Notes under the pieces: generated by a model
Database searches by the model: none
Seen by the model: only the letters and a program-made list of their open reading frames with translations
Told to the model about the DNA's origin: nothing
Assembly: GCA_014904845.1 (NCBI GenBank)
Contig: MU119332.1
Span: 62,001-126,000 of the forward strand
Origin: Acephala macrosclerotiorum
Lineage: Eukaryota > Ascomycota > Leotiomycetes > Helotiales > Mollisiaceae
Reading direction: 5' to 3'
Length of the DNA: 64,000 nucleotides
Position numbers and translations under genes: made by a program
Part shown: piece after piece, positions 34,354 to 44,934 of the stretch
Layout: the number at the start of each line of letters is the position of its first letter
How positions within the stretch are numbered: the stretch's first letter is position 1

Positions 34354-35171
34354 TTAATAAGCCAACGTGGTGCAACCTTCCAGGATTGAACCTTCACCCG
34401 CGTTATTTTCCAAGAAGCAAACCCAGTTGTCAATGTTGCTCAAATACGGCTCCTCGGGGATAGGCAGGCCAGCAATTTCCCAGAAGCCTCGGGTCTTCCA
34501 ACCGTCGCTCCAGAAACCCTGAATGTGGTCACACATAACATCTGCAGGAAGGGAGTAGTCGTTAATAATTACTATGTCCTTGATTGGGGCATGGGCAATT
34601 CCCAGACTAAGCCACGTTCGTAATATATGGAAGGTAAAGAAACTTCCAGATCGCGACTCAGAGCTAGGGATGATCGCAGGCCACTGTGCAAGCACCTTGC
34701 AATTTCCAAAAGAATATTGTCAGCCGGGACGCCCCCATTGGAATGTTTCAGATTGCTTTGTACATTTCGATTACGGTACATTTCAGCAAGGAAAGAGATT
34801 CTGGGCCGGTGGATGGTCAAATTTTACTTATTGGCAAGCGCTGCTAGCGTCGCGAAACCCCTCCTAAATCCGCTGCCCTGCTTAGGTGCAGTACCCGGCA
34901 ACAAAGAAGCTTCGTTGTGGAGAGAATCAGGGCCGAAATAGATACTGTAGCTGGTTTTGTGAAGCGTGCCAGCTCCATCGATTGCAATGACCAAAGAATC
35001 TGAGTAGACGTCTTCCCTTCCCAGAGCGTTGGCGGTTGTAATATATAATACCAATAACCATAAGGCTGCGATCGTAATGGACAAGATCACCGTAGAAGTT
35101 CGTACGTGTTGGCTGGGCTGTCTAAATACTTGGTTGGAATTTGCGGTCAGCCGTGATTGTAGTGAGTTCAT
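34354..35171 (-). CDS. RNase H-like protein with N-terminal membrane anchor (copy A, exons unresolved)
   Basis: ATG at 35171 (MNSLQSRLTANSN) is followed by a membrane segment (STVILSITIAALWLLVLYIT), then the start of an RNase H-like fold: SLVIAIDGAG with the first catalytic Asp, and YSIYFGPDSLHNEASLLPG. The C-terminal half lies in the frame ending at 34354: SESRSGSFFTFHIL, IKDIVIINDYSLPADVM, WSDGWKTRGFWEIAG and SNIDNWVCFLEN, the order seen in the neighbouring copies. The two halves are separated by about 160 nt (34700-34860) in which I could not fix a single intron. The third acidic position is kept (NDYS), but the usual helix glutamate is not obvious. Gene or decaying copy are both possible. 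Confidence 0.55.
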
Positions 35172-35584
35172 CTTGAGGTACTGATGCTTGATGATGTTGT
35201 ACAAGTGAGTTAGATGATGAAGAAATATGGAGACCACGAGCGAAGAAACATCCACCTACCCAGGCGTCTGTAGAAGGTGCGATGCTCAAAGGCGCTCCTT
35301 CTCACTTCGAGGACTATATTGGAACCACGTGTTGATCATTGTGGAACAGAGCGCCGGATATTGAGATCTCCGTCCGCAGTTCAAGTTGCGTTAAACGAAC
35401 ATACAAATGTCTTGGAAATGCCGGGACATGAAAGGGGGGCTAGGAGACAGCGCAAAGAGTTGACTTGAAGAGATTTCGAAAACTTGAAGTTCGGTCAAAA
35501 CGACACATGAATATCCTGGAACATCAAAGGACTCGGGAAGGAGTATTGGAGAATTTGGGTACCATATGAATAAAGATCCGGATA
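35172..35584. other. Spacer between RNase H-like copies A and B
   Basis: No gene seen. Confidence 0.4.
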
Positions 35585-36346
35585 CTAGCCATCTAGATCC
35601 ATCACCACCTCCCACCCGTTTTTCTCCTTCACGTCATCAAGCACTCTCTCCGCTAACCTCTTCGCATCCCCAACACCGCCCTTCTCAACCAGCCAGAATC
35701 TGACTTCAATGCCGTCTCTTTCAACCTCCAAGCAAACACTGGCCAACTCCGTGATCTCAACATGATTACTCACCCACTCTCCTTTTGAATTCTGATATCC
35801 ATTACTTTGCCAGACCCATACCCATTCAGTCATGCATTTGACGAGATATGGACTATCTGTGATCATAACCACTTTCTTCATCACAACTTCTCCATTTTTG
35901 ATTTCAATGGATTCAGGGAGTTGGGAGAAATGCTCGCAACTGGATTTCAAGGCTTCAGCTGCTCCAAGCAGAAGGGCAATTTCCTTCGTCTGAGGATGCT
36001 GCCCTGGAACGGCGTCGTTGATGTTGAGATCCGAGTTCTTCCCAAAACAAACTCCATAACCAGCTCTCAATTCTCCGTCGTTGTTCTCCTTCACGAGCCC
36101 ATCAACAGCAACCACCACACTCTCCCGATCAATCTTCAAAGTCCGATCCGCCCTCCTCTTCTCTTTTAAATTATTGAAAGCTAGATGCGTCACTCCAGCT
36201 CCAACATCGTAAGACAAGATATGATGCTTAATATCAGAAGGTTGCTCAAGTGTTTTGATTCGTTCAGGTGGTCCGAGGAAGTATTGCGAGGGGTCGAAGA
36301 TGCGGGAATTTGGGACGGGCCAATCTGACTGTGAACGTCCAGACAT
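35585..36346 (-). CDS. RNase H-like domain protein (copy B, intact, 253 aa)
   Basis: Single exon with an ATG at 36346. The N-terminus SRIFDPSQYFLGPPER recurs in copies C and D. The RNase H fold runs from VVVAVDGLVKENNDGEL (Asp 1) through YGVCFGKNSDLN, the helix with TKEIALLLGAAEAL (Glu), VVMITDSPYLVKCMTEWV (Asp), then WQSNGYQNSKGEWVSN and FWLVEKGGVGDAKRLAE (Asp), so a D-E-D-D set is complete. Eukaryotic RNase H1 cleaves the RNA strand of RNA-DNA hybrids in this way; whether this copy does is inference. It lacks the hybrid-binding domain and any signal peptide, and is the only member of the local cluster that is intact and uninterrupted. Confidence 0.8.
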   Translation of the reverse strand: MSGRSQSDWPVPNSRIFDPSQYFLGPPERIKTLEQPSDIKHHILSYDVGAGVTHLAFNNLKEKRRADRTLKIDRESVVVAVDGLVKENNDGELRAGYGVCFGKNSDLNINDAVPGQHPQTKEIALLLGAAEALKSSCEHFSQLPESIEIKNGEVVMKKVVMITDSPYLVKCMTEWVWVWQSNGYQNSKGEWVSNHVEITELASVCLEVERDGIEVRFWLVEKGGVGDAKRLAERVLDDVKEKNGWEVVMDLDG

Positions 36347-37117
36347 GTTTGGAAGATTGAAAACGGCGCAGAGGACGCATTATGAAGAGAGGAAATATGG
36401 GTCTGTGTTGCGGCGCTTGATGTGATGAGATGTGATGTTGGTTTGTTGGTGGCGGTGAGGGACCGGGGTTGAGGGCCGAGATTGCACTGGGCCATGTGAC
36501 TTTCACGTGAGCAAGTCTTTTGGGGCAGAAATTCCGCAAGAATGGAGATTGTGAAAGAATGCTTTATTAACCTGGAGAGCCATCATATAGAAATGTATGT
36601 AGAGACATGTTTGTAATATAGTTGAAAGAAAAGCAATCTCGGTACTTTTGCGCGCAACCGTAATTGGTCTCCAAAATCTCGAGCTCGACTTCTCGAGGTT
36701 TCTTTGAGAACACATAATCTTGTAGATAGAAATCATTTCCCTTGTTTTCGATTACTTCCATGAACGCTCTTTCAACCTCAGCTGCAAATGCGAAGGCGAG
36801 GCACAAATGCCCCAGTTGGATTTGATATCCTGATTTCCTTTGCCACCAATCAACAGACGACCTCAACGAGTATCTAGCCTTCTATTTTTGTTTCCTTGGT
36901 CCGTTCCTTTACATCAACTTCACGCTTGCTTCGAACTTCCGCCATCTTCTCTCAAACCGTCATCCCAAAGTGGAGATCTCAGACCTTGTTTCAGCATCCG
37001 CGCGGGTTTAAACACATTTCAACTTGAGGCTCAAATGGTCTAGAACATATTCAACTTCAAAGAAATAATCCTTAATCCTTCACGAAGGTCCTCTTCTACT
37101 CATCCATCGACCTCAAA
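36347..37117. other. Divergent spacer between copies B and C
   Basis: A minus-strand frame at 36567-36881 (YSLRSSVDWW ... FLYDGSPG) has protein-like composition but no ATG at its start and no known domain. Otherwise presumed promoter sequence for B and C. Confidence 0.3.
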
Positions 37118-38671
37118 ATGGTGACGTCCATCGATAACGATCGGCTCTTCGACCCTGGACACCTAAGATTCTATTAGGGTGGTCACGTGTTTAATGTTAT
37201 ATATATCCTCATCTCACCGCTAGACAAGAACAACACATCACAACACATCATGAACACACACTTTATACCCACACCACAGCTTTTGCCTGTAATAGATTCG
37301 GACCACGTTCATGCATGAAATACTTCCCGGCTTCCGGTCTCACAGTCAAATCGACACTCTCGACAACTATCATCATCGGAGCCGACGGAGCTTGTCCAGG
37401 TAACGGCCCATCAGCAAATCGAGGATCATGGGGAATCTACTTTGGCCGAAACTCACCATACAACTCATGCGGCTTGCTTCTAGAGACCGAGAGAAAGACG
37501 AATAACGTGGCTGAGATCTATGCGGTGATAAATGCCTTGAAGCTCGTCTCACAGAGAGTGGTTCTTGGACCTCGGGAGGTGACGGAGCTTGTCATAATGT
37601 CGGACTCGGCTTTGCTGGTCAATTCTCTAACGGAGTACATCTTCAACTGGAAGAAGAACGGTCTCAAGACTGCGAAAAAAACAAGCGGTGATCAACTTGG
37701 AACTAATCAAGGAGCTGGATAATCTCGTCAATGAAGTCGAGATGACTCTTGGCCTTAGCATCAAATTTTGGCACGTGAAACGAAAGTACAACAGTGGAGC
37801 AGACAGGTGGCCAACATCGCCCTAGACAATAACATCGATTGGAATACATTCTGGCTCAATCAGCTCACCGGCGAACCTAAATCCATTGTCTCAGATTTAC
37901 TCTCCGTCCGGTCGTCGACCCTCGACATCGTGGGACCGCTTTTACTCTGCCTCGAATACCCATTTACTGGAAGAGGTGAATGGAACTCCTCCCTACGAGC
38001 TTTCCACATCTTACAAGCCATCACCAAAGTCAATCGCTTGCCTTTAAGTGACGAATTGAACTCACAGCTACGAGATGGGCTTCTTGCTGCTATCGTGGGA
38101 CCGAATTGGCGGAACAGAGCAAACAAAGAGCTTGCGAAGTACAAGGAGAAGGTGGACACGCAGAACGGCCTGATGAAAGCGTTTACCGTCATACAGGAGG
38201 TTAACAATCATTTGATCATGGCTATTATCTCTCGTTCTTTGAAAGGTTCATACCCATAATGTTCTTACTTTTGAAGGACACTCATGCTGACACTCGCTAG
38301 TACCGGTCCCATTCGAGGAGCAGAACGAACATTTCATGAGCTTGATCGAGCGTTATCTCAGCAATAACTCAAAATGGGATGTCGGCAAGAAGTTTCGAAG
38401 CTTCATCTCTGTGGGAAGACAAGCAAGTGTTGCCCTTCGTCAAATTGTCTCAACACTAACAGAAGTCACTCGCGGTGCTGATATCCCGGAGGTCTCGAAA
38501 CCTGTCGACATGGGTGGTAGCCCGAGTCGAAAAGTGCCCTTGGTCGAAAGACAGACGGTCATCGCCAAAGACCCAAGCAGCTTGAGACCAACAGAACTTG
38601 CTGGTGGTGTGAGACTGGAGTGGCTGGAAGAGCGTGACGAATGGGTTGAGATTGACTATCCAAGCTCATAG
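37118..38671 (+). pseudogene. RNase H-like gene with C-terminal extension, split by a solo LTR (copy C)
   Basis: ATG at 37118 opens DNDRLFDPGHLRF, matching the N-terminus of copy B, and is then cut by a 123-bp LTR at 37172-37294 that brings in a stop codon. Coding resumes in the same frame after the second target duplicate. The fold shows IIIGADGACPGN (Asp), ETERKTNNVAEIYAVINAL (Glu), IMSDSALLVNSLTEYIF (Asp) and WKKNGLKTAKK. The frame shifts at an A7 run (37674-37680), reads ELIKELDNLVNEV and IKFWHVKRKYNSGADR, and returns to the first frame near 37795 (VANIALDNN). An acidic/hydrophobic extension of about 270 residues follows, with a 55-nt intron (38246-38300). A later ATG at 37315 could still give a shortened product up to the A7 run. 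Confidence 0.75.
37172..37294. mobile_element. Solo LTR copy 2 (123 bp) inside RNase H-like gene C
   Basis: Starts TATTAGGGTGGTCACGTG and ends CCTGTAATA, with GATTC on both sides (37167-37171 and 37295-37299). It shares most of its length with the element at 25437-25546, including CCTCATCTCACCGCTAGACA and the ATGAACACACACTTTA block. The insertion adds 128 bp (element plus duplicate), which breaks the host frame. Confidence 0.75.
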
Positions 38672-39167
38672 AGGACAGGGGCTCAACTAGATGACCTTGC
38701 TGGCGTTGTGCGTTTGATTTTGGGTATTGTAATAGATTTCTTCTTTCTTTCTTCTTCTCGTGGGCTTGCATATCTCGATGGCGCCTTGGACATTGTTCAT
38801 GGAACTTCGATGGAGGAGCAGGTAGTTTTCTGACTTGCTTTGAATTCTAAGGAAAGTAGGGACGGCATTGGGGATTAGGATAGCTGGGAGATAGAATCTG
38901 CCGTGAGCATGGATTCTCAAAGGATACAATCTGGTGAGCGCAATGACTTGTGACAACTATCAAACAATAGAAATTATTACACACTAAGCTTTAGCGTGTC
39001 TTTGATGGGTGACGTAGACTCAAAGGTGAATCGCTTCTCTCGAAGGTCAAGGTAGAAGAAAGCAAGATCACCTCGCTCACCTCGACTACCAACTCTTCAG
39101 CACACCACACCTCGATCTTTCCACAATAAGAACAACGTCCTCACAACGACTGCGCGCAACAGGGAAG
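38672..39167. other. Spacer between RNase H-like copies C and D
   Basis: No gene seen; probably the 3' end of C and the former promoter of D. Confidence 0.4.
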
Positions 39168-39779
39168 ATGTTTGTCCGCCACGTCAACCGCATTTTCGAT
39201 ACCTCGAAATACTACTACCTAAAGCCCAAAGATTTCATCTCTAACCAGACTAATCGACTAGGCGTCCATTACCAGTGAGCTGTCGAAATGTGGGGTCTTC
39301 CCCTCGATGACCCCAAGCCAGCGAGAATCAGTGCCTCGAGAGTTGTGATTTCAGTCCACGGATCCTGCGATGGTTACAGATCCCGTTGTGCGAAAACCGG
39401 ATGGGGCGTCTGGTTGGGCTCACATTCAAGACTCAACTCCACTGGACGCGTTCCAGAGGCTGAACGACAGACTCTCGATACAGCCACTCTTTACGCCGTC
39501 AAGAGAGCTATCGAGAATGTTGAAGATGCTGACGCGCAGCAAGGAAAGATTAAGACGATCATCCTCAAGATGAACTCCGAGTATGTGTTCAATCTAATGA
39601 GCACGTATATCTAGGATCGGGAGGAGCAAGACTGCGAGGACGCTACCGACAACAAGATTTCCGATCGTGTTCTCGTTGAGCGTGTTCATGAGATGATCAA
39701 GGATTGCAGGTGAGGATACAGACTCTCAGTCAAATTCTGGATAGTCGGCGCGGAGCATATCAAGAAGCATCTTCACTAG
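39168..39779 (+). pseudogene. RNase H-like pseudogene (copy D) with four in-frame stops
   Basis: A single continuous frame from ATG 39168 still aligns with copies B and C: NRIFDTSKYYYLKPK, VVISVHGSCDGY, WGVWLGSHSRLNSTG, the LYAVKRAIENVEDA helix, IILKMNSEYVFNLM and VKFWIVGAEH. It is interrupted by TGA at 39276, TAG at 39612, TGA at 39711 and TAG at 39777, without any frameshift. Two catalytic acids are changed: the first is His (VHGSC) and the third is Asn (MNSEY). Stops without indels fit C-to-T type mutation (CAG to TAG, CGA to TGA, or TGG to TAG) rather than random decay. Confidence 0.72.
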
Positions 39780-40680
39780 CCGATTAAGCGTTAGAGAGGG
39801 TAGAGCCTGCAGTACTAGAGCCTGTCCAAGTGCGTTTGACGAGGAGCCGTGAGGTGCCTATAGGTAGTATTCTCGGCATAGGACTTCTCCCCATGCGCCG
39901 ATAGGGTGCGAGGATGTTGTTGATCCAGCACTAGAGAATTATTCGAACGAGCTACAAGGAACTCCGTCACAGATGGCATATAAACGAGGGCAAAAGGTTT
40001 GGTGCAAGCTTCTGTGTTTGGTTGAGAAGGTTGGCGAGGAGTGCGAATGCGGCATAGAAATGTCTCCTAATGAACTATAATATGGGCTAGACGCCATAAA
40101 CGTCCAAGGCGAGTGAGAGAAGCACAAGGGCCAGGAAGGGGGAGGATGACTTGAGTTTGTTGGAGATGGATAGACTGTGGCAATCAGTATCTGATGACTA
40201 GATGGAAGATGAAACGTACTAGAGTAGGCATCAACATGAGCAACAAGAAACAAGCTCATTCTCTGAGATGCTCAATTCCCATGCTTCTGCATCCAATTCA
40301 CAAGATTGCGACTCCAATGTTCTCTGGCCCCTGTCCCATGATCATCTTGCCACTTCTGCAGGATACTCTTTCAACGATTAGACGCTAGATTCCCTCTCAA
40401 TCTTCACGGACTACCTATACGTTAGCGCTAGTTCTCTATTCCATCATTGAAAAGGTGTGGAGCCTTTCGAAGCCCGAGGGAGCAAGAAGCTCGAAACAGA
40501 TGGTTTCCCACTCATTAGTTATAGCTGTCTTATATTCGGGTCTGAACGGTCGCTCGAGGTTCTGTGGTCTGTCTTCCCTAGTAATGACTCGCCGTCGAAG
40601 AGGGGCAGTGAAATCGATGAAGCTTCCGGGAGTGCCTTGCTGCAGAAGGATACTAAGTCGTCGACAGAGTTGCTGGGCGC
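39780..40680. other. No supported gene between copies D and E
   Basis: Several overlapping frames exist (for example 40436-40834 minus), but none has a domain or conserved context. Confidence 0.35.
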
Positions 40681-41210
40681 CTAGATCTGAAAGTGTTGTG
40701 TACATCCAGTAGCTGATAGCATGTGGAAGTTGTGGATTGACGTTGGGCGAGACGTGTTTCGTCTGTCTCGCTTGCTCGACACCTCGTCTGTTAAATGAAC
40801 TGCGGCTTGATTCTGCTCTACGCCGACGAGCCAAAACAGGACTTTGATTCTCTCTTCTGATTTGCTCTCCTTGATCATGTCATGGATCTTCTCGATGAGA
40901 AATCGATTGACGACTTCCATCTCGCCGTCCTCGTAGTTGTTGGTCTTCTCCCATTCCCAGACATGCTTGCTCAAGCAGTCAACCTAAAGTTAGATCACCG
41001 TAATCAGCATTCTAGCCTCAACGATTGCCAAACAGAGGGAACATGTGCACGTCCAAAATGATGAGGCTTACCAAATATGAAGCATGAGTCTTGATAATGA
41101 GCATCTTGACTACCCTCCTCAAGATTGTCCCTAACAATCTCAATTACGTGCTTAGCAGCAGCATGACTAGGCTGTCTCTCTGACTGCGGGAGGCGAGCTG
41201 TGACGGTCAA
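40681..41210 (-). pseudogene. Truncated RNase H-like remnant (copy E)
   Basis: Reads from about 41210: ARLPQSERQPSHAAAKHVIEI (the helix region), DSCFIF (third acidic position, cf. TDSPYL in copy B), then after a presumed intron VDCLSKHVWEWEKTNNY, EVVNRFLIEKIHDMI, VLFWLVGVEQNQAA and HLTDEV. The N-terminal part with the first catalytic Asp is missing and there is no ATG. The most obvious donor (GTAAGC near 41072) and acceptor (TTTAG near 40984) do not agree in phase. It is therefore a degraded fragment of the same family as copies A-D. Confidence 0.6.
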
Positions 41211-42379
41211 CCCATAATTCAGTTCATTTCATAAAATCTTACTACTTCAAAATATCTCAAGCAATGCAAGCTTTTTCGAGATTCTTTCTTAAGAAATAGA
41301 TAATTATTCTATATGCGTGTCACAGTGAAGGTTTTGCGCTTCGAATACGCTTTAAAGTACACTCCGTATGCAGCTTCAGAACTTGGAGTACCATTGCCTT
41401 TGAATGCTCCGTGTATTGTGACAATTATCGCGGACTTGTTAATATTTTTTGGTTGAGGAATACCCTCCTCATCAAGTTTCGTACCGATGACGAGATATGT
41501 GAGGTCGTCGTGCGGGTATTCGAAAGTTATCTGTTGCCGTTGCGTATCTGGGAAGGAATCCGGATACTGGACAAAGAGACGAGGATTTCTCTTTGGTTTA
41601 AAAATATCTCATGCTATGACGTAGTGGATGATGCGCTTTGCTAGATATGTAGAGGATGAGATCCAAATCTACGTGGGCAGACTTGTGTATGTTAATCGAG
41701 AATGGGGGTCTGGCGTCTCGTTACCTTAAGCTTCGATAACACCCACCTTCTATTTCTCTCTCGAGTCAATGCTTACCGGTTTCTAACTTGTTTTTTGAAA
41801 GTATTCTTGGCATCTGTAGAGATAGAAGTGCTGTACGAAGTTGGAAGTTTCTTCTAGGTATATTTTGCGATGTTAGTTGTGTTGTTTTACAACGGGTGCT
41901 AGCAAAGGATCAAGGCGCAAGGTGTCCGCAGCAACTTCTCCTGAGCAGGCAAAGCAGTGTACAATGGACGTCTAAAAGCTCATGAATCCTATGGAATGAA
42001 CTTGGAGTCAAAGTTGACTCCACGGTTTTGTAGAGGGTCTCCAAAGACTACTCGTAGATTCTGTGTTACAAATTTTGGCAGTGGAAAAGACAGAAATTCC
42101 GAGATCTTCTCATTCACTTGACCCTGGAATGTCTTTTTGCACTGTTGAGATCGAACACCTTGGGCAACAGATAGCAGAGTGAGGAAATTTGACAGATCTG
42201 GAAGTCTGGATTCAGGGAATCATAACTGCGTGAAAGACAAACAGAAGAATGTTCTTAGTCTTGAAAGCAATAGCAAAAGAAATGCAAAGTGGTATCTCAA
42301 CATCCCAAATTCCAACTCCACCGTAAACACGATTGAATGCTCGCAAGTAATCCATACTTATCGCATCCCATTCGATACC
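41211..42379. other. Gene-poor end of the RNase H-like island
   Basis: AT-leaning sequence. The frame at 41411-41644 lacks support. No repeat termini were seen. Confidence 0.35.
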
Positions 42380-43424
42380 TCACTTACTACCCCTCCTAGT
42401 CAACTCCTCAATCGTCTCCGGAACCCTCGTCGGCTGCTGCCCTCCACTCCCACTCGAACCTGTCCCCCCCATCGGCATACCAGTACTCATCCTCCTAAAA
42501 TTCTGTAAATGCAAATCCACCGGACTCGCCACCCCCCCACCCCCCAAAGCATTCGCAGGAGAACCCATCGAGCCCACCCCTTGAGCTGAACCACGTTTAA
42601 CCGTCCTCCGATCAAGAGCTTGTTGATAATGTTGAACCACTTGTTTGGCGTGGATGTCGTAGCCTTGCATCTCTGCTGTTCCGCGGTCGACGAGAGTTTT
42701 GAGTTCGTGACTGAGGGGGGTGAGGATTTGTATTTTCGTGAGGGAGTTGTTGATATCTCCGTTTTGGGGGATGCGAGGAGTTTCTTCTGTTCCTCCCATT
42801 TCAACATCTCTATCACCTCCATTGCCTCCAATGCCGCTAGAAGAAGAGGAGGTGGTATCGATCTTCTTTTCATAATCCTCATTCCTAGCCCCCTTCTTAG
42901 CCGGAACCCTCATAGCCGCGAAACAAGCATCTACACTCCTTTGCCTCTCCTCTTTCTTCCTATCCTTCGCCCTCTGTTTCTTTCCACCATCGGCTCCCCC
43001 ATCCTCATCCTCATCATTAAATTCAGCAGCAGCACATGCCTCGGCAGCTTTTGAAGTAAGGCGAGCAGCTCGTTGTTGAACGAGAAACATCATGTTACCG
43101 CGAACGCGCTCTTGCTGTGAAGTGACGTTCTCGATTATCTTCTTGAGTTTTTCGGGGGGTTCGAGGGTGTTCGAGATAGAGGGGCCCGGGGGAAAGGAGG
43201 AGAAGGGGAGGAAGATTGAGGGTGCTAGGTTGAATTCCTGGGATTTGGTTAGCATCTCCTCTTTAGGCACAAACACAAAGGAAAGAAAAGACAGGGAGAG
43301 AGGTGAGAGATGGGTGAGAGAGAAGGGAAGGTCGTCACGTGTATCTCACGCGTAATAAAGGGGCCATTAAACTCACCTCATCCTGTGCAGCAGCCGCTTG
43401 ATCTCCGGAATTTTGCGAAGACAT
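42380..43424 (-). CDS. Hypothetical low-complexity protein, two exons, about 308 aa
   Basis: Exon 1 (43424-43377) encodes MSSQNSGDQAAAAQDE. After an intron of about 118 nt (donor GTGAGT; acceptor probably AAAGAG at 43259) exon 2 continues EMLTKSQEFNLAPSIF to the stop at 42380. The N-terminal region PPEKLKKIIENVTSQQERVR and the stretch ELKTLVDRGTAEMQGYDI look helical. The middle is strongly charged (EDEDGGADGGKKQRAKDRKK) and could serve as a nuclear signal, and the tail is Gly/Ser-rich. It is probably a nuclear or scaffold protein; I do not recognise the family. Confidence 0.65.
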
Positions 43425-44010
43425 TTCCCCAGCTTTGACGAACCAAACCCGTCTTGGGATGCCACAAAAGTGACACGCCAACCTACAGCTGTTTGTTTCG
43501 TTTGCAAGAATGGGCTTTAACGCGTGATAGGTGGTTTCGTCTCGTGGTGTCGCGTTAAGGAAATTTTCTTTTGGGGGAGACTTTTAGTGGCATTTCATCC
43601 TCAGGTTTCATTCCAGGCAACGACCCCGCGATCTCCCCCGCCGACGTCATAGTTTCAATCTCAAAGATCTGCGAAGCCATAATTCCAAATCTCAGCCAAG
43701 ACAAGATAAAGGCGTGATGGAAAGATGGCAAAAAATTCCTCGGTGCAGTGGGAGAAGGACGGGAGGGTCGAGATCCGGTACTATGGTGAAGTAGTAACTT
43801 TCACCCCGCACTTTAGCTTCAAGATAGAGGAACTTGTGTGGGAATAAGGAAAGGAAGAAGGATAAGGTAGGACTGAAATGAGAGTATATATAGGGAGCAT
43901 GTGGCCGTCAAGGTTCTCGATGATTAGAGAGTGTTGACGTCTAATTCATTTTCATACACGCATCAATATTGTATTATCTGCGCTACGGGTTCAATTGACC
44001 GATCATCAAA
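43425..44010. other. Divergent promoter region
   Basis: Between the low-complexity gene and the GFA gene. No coding frame. A TATATATA-type motif lies near 43884, about 125 bp before the GFA ATG. Confidence 0.4.
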
Positions 44011-44568
44011 ATGCCTGAGGGAGGATGTTTCTGCAACAAGGTATGTTGATGCGTAATCTTCAGACGGAAGAAGGGTTTGAGGGTTGGAAGAAGATGTGGG
44101 GAATATGTATGCTGAATATATCTACATCTAGATCCGGTTGAGCTACACCGGCGAGCCTAATGACTATGCTCTGTGCCACTGCCTTGACTGCAGGAAGATC
44201 GGCGGTGCTTCATACAGTAATAACTTGACCATTCCTGAGCAGAACTTTAAGCTTCACTCTGGTACCCCTGCTCCCCTGCTCACTCATCCACCTCGAAGCA
44301 TTACGGTGCAGGCAAGCCAAAGGAGATCTCCAAGAAAGCCGATAGTGGCAAGACCATCACGTCCCATTTCTGCCCAGACTGTGGAACCACACTTTTCCGT
44401 ACTGGCGAGTCTTTCCCAGGCGCAGTCATTATCAAGGCAGGCGTTTTGGATGATCCAAACTTCACGTCCGAGAATGTTTCTAAGATTGAGCTGTTTGCTC
44501 CTCAGCGTGTTGCTTGGATCCCACCTATTCAGGGAGCTGCTCAATTGGATGGCATGCCGCCAGATTAG
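44011..44568 (+). CDS. GFA/CENP-V-type zinc protein, three exons, 138 aa
   Basis: Exons 44011-44040, 44132-44261 and 44312-44568 total 417 nt, in phase. The zinc ligands of the glutathione-dependent formaldehyde-activating (GFA) fold are all there: CFC near the N-terminus, CHCLDC with RKIGGASYSNN, and FCPDCGTTLFR in exon 3. The C-terminal ELFAPQRVAWIPPIQGA is the usual closing segment. Family members bind glutathione adducts or act as small zinc proteins of unknown function; fungal genomes have many. The 50-nt second intron is short but canonical (GTACCC...GTGCAG). No targeting signal is seen, so it is probably cytosolic. Confidence 0.9.
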
Positions 44569-44934
44569 GCTTGGTGGGTGGTGGAAAGTGGTTGTACATA
44601 GCTGATGAAATGAACATATGGGTGCTGACCATGGTCCAACTTGTCGCTTGCGCTGCAACTAGTGATAAAGCGCCTGAATATCCAGCAGCTGATCGAACAG
44701 CGGAGGAGACTTCGTGGGCTCGGCTTGGATCGGTTCGATATTCTTGATGCGTGCGTGTACGTCCTGGCAGCTTGGAACATCAAATGGAGGACATATTCGA
44801 GGATATAGACTGATGTCCTGACGGACATCGTAATCGAGAATAAGTCGTCTAGTGGCCTTGAGTATCTTGCCGAGATGATGGTGTTTGACGGCCGTAGAGA
44901 TATCATCGTGATGGTCGTAAATAGTTCCTACTTC
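44569..44934. other. Convergent 3' region
   Basis: 3' ends of the GFA and acyl-CoA-binding genes; no gene seen. Confidence 0.45.

Noticed and set aside
40436..40834. 132-residue minus-strand frame at the end of RNase H-like copy E
   Set aside because: Overlaps copy E in another frame; no conserved blocks shared with the cluster.
44565..44906. 113-residue minus-strand frame after the GFA gene
   Set aside because: Antisense to the 3' region, no domain.
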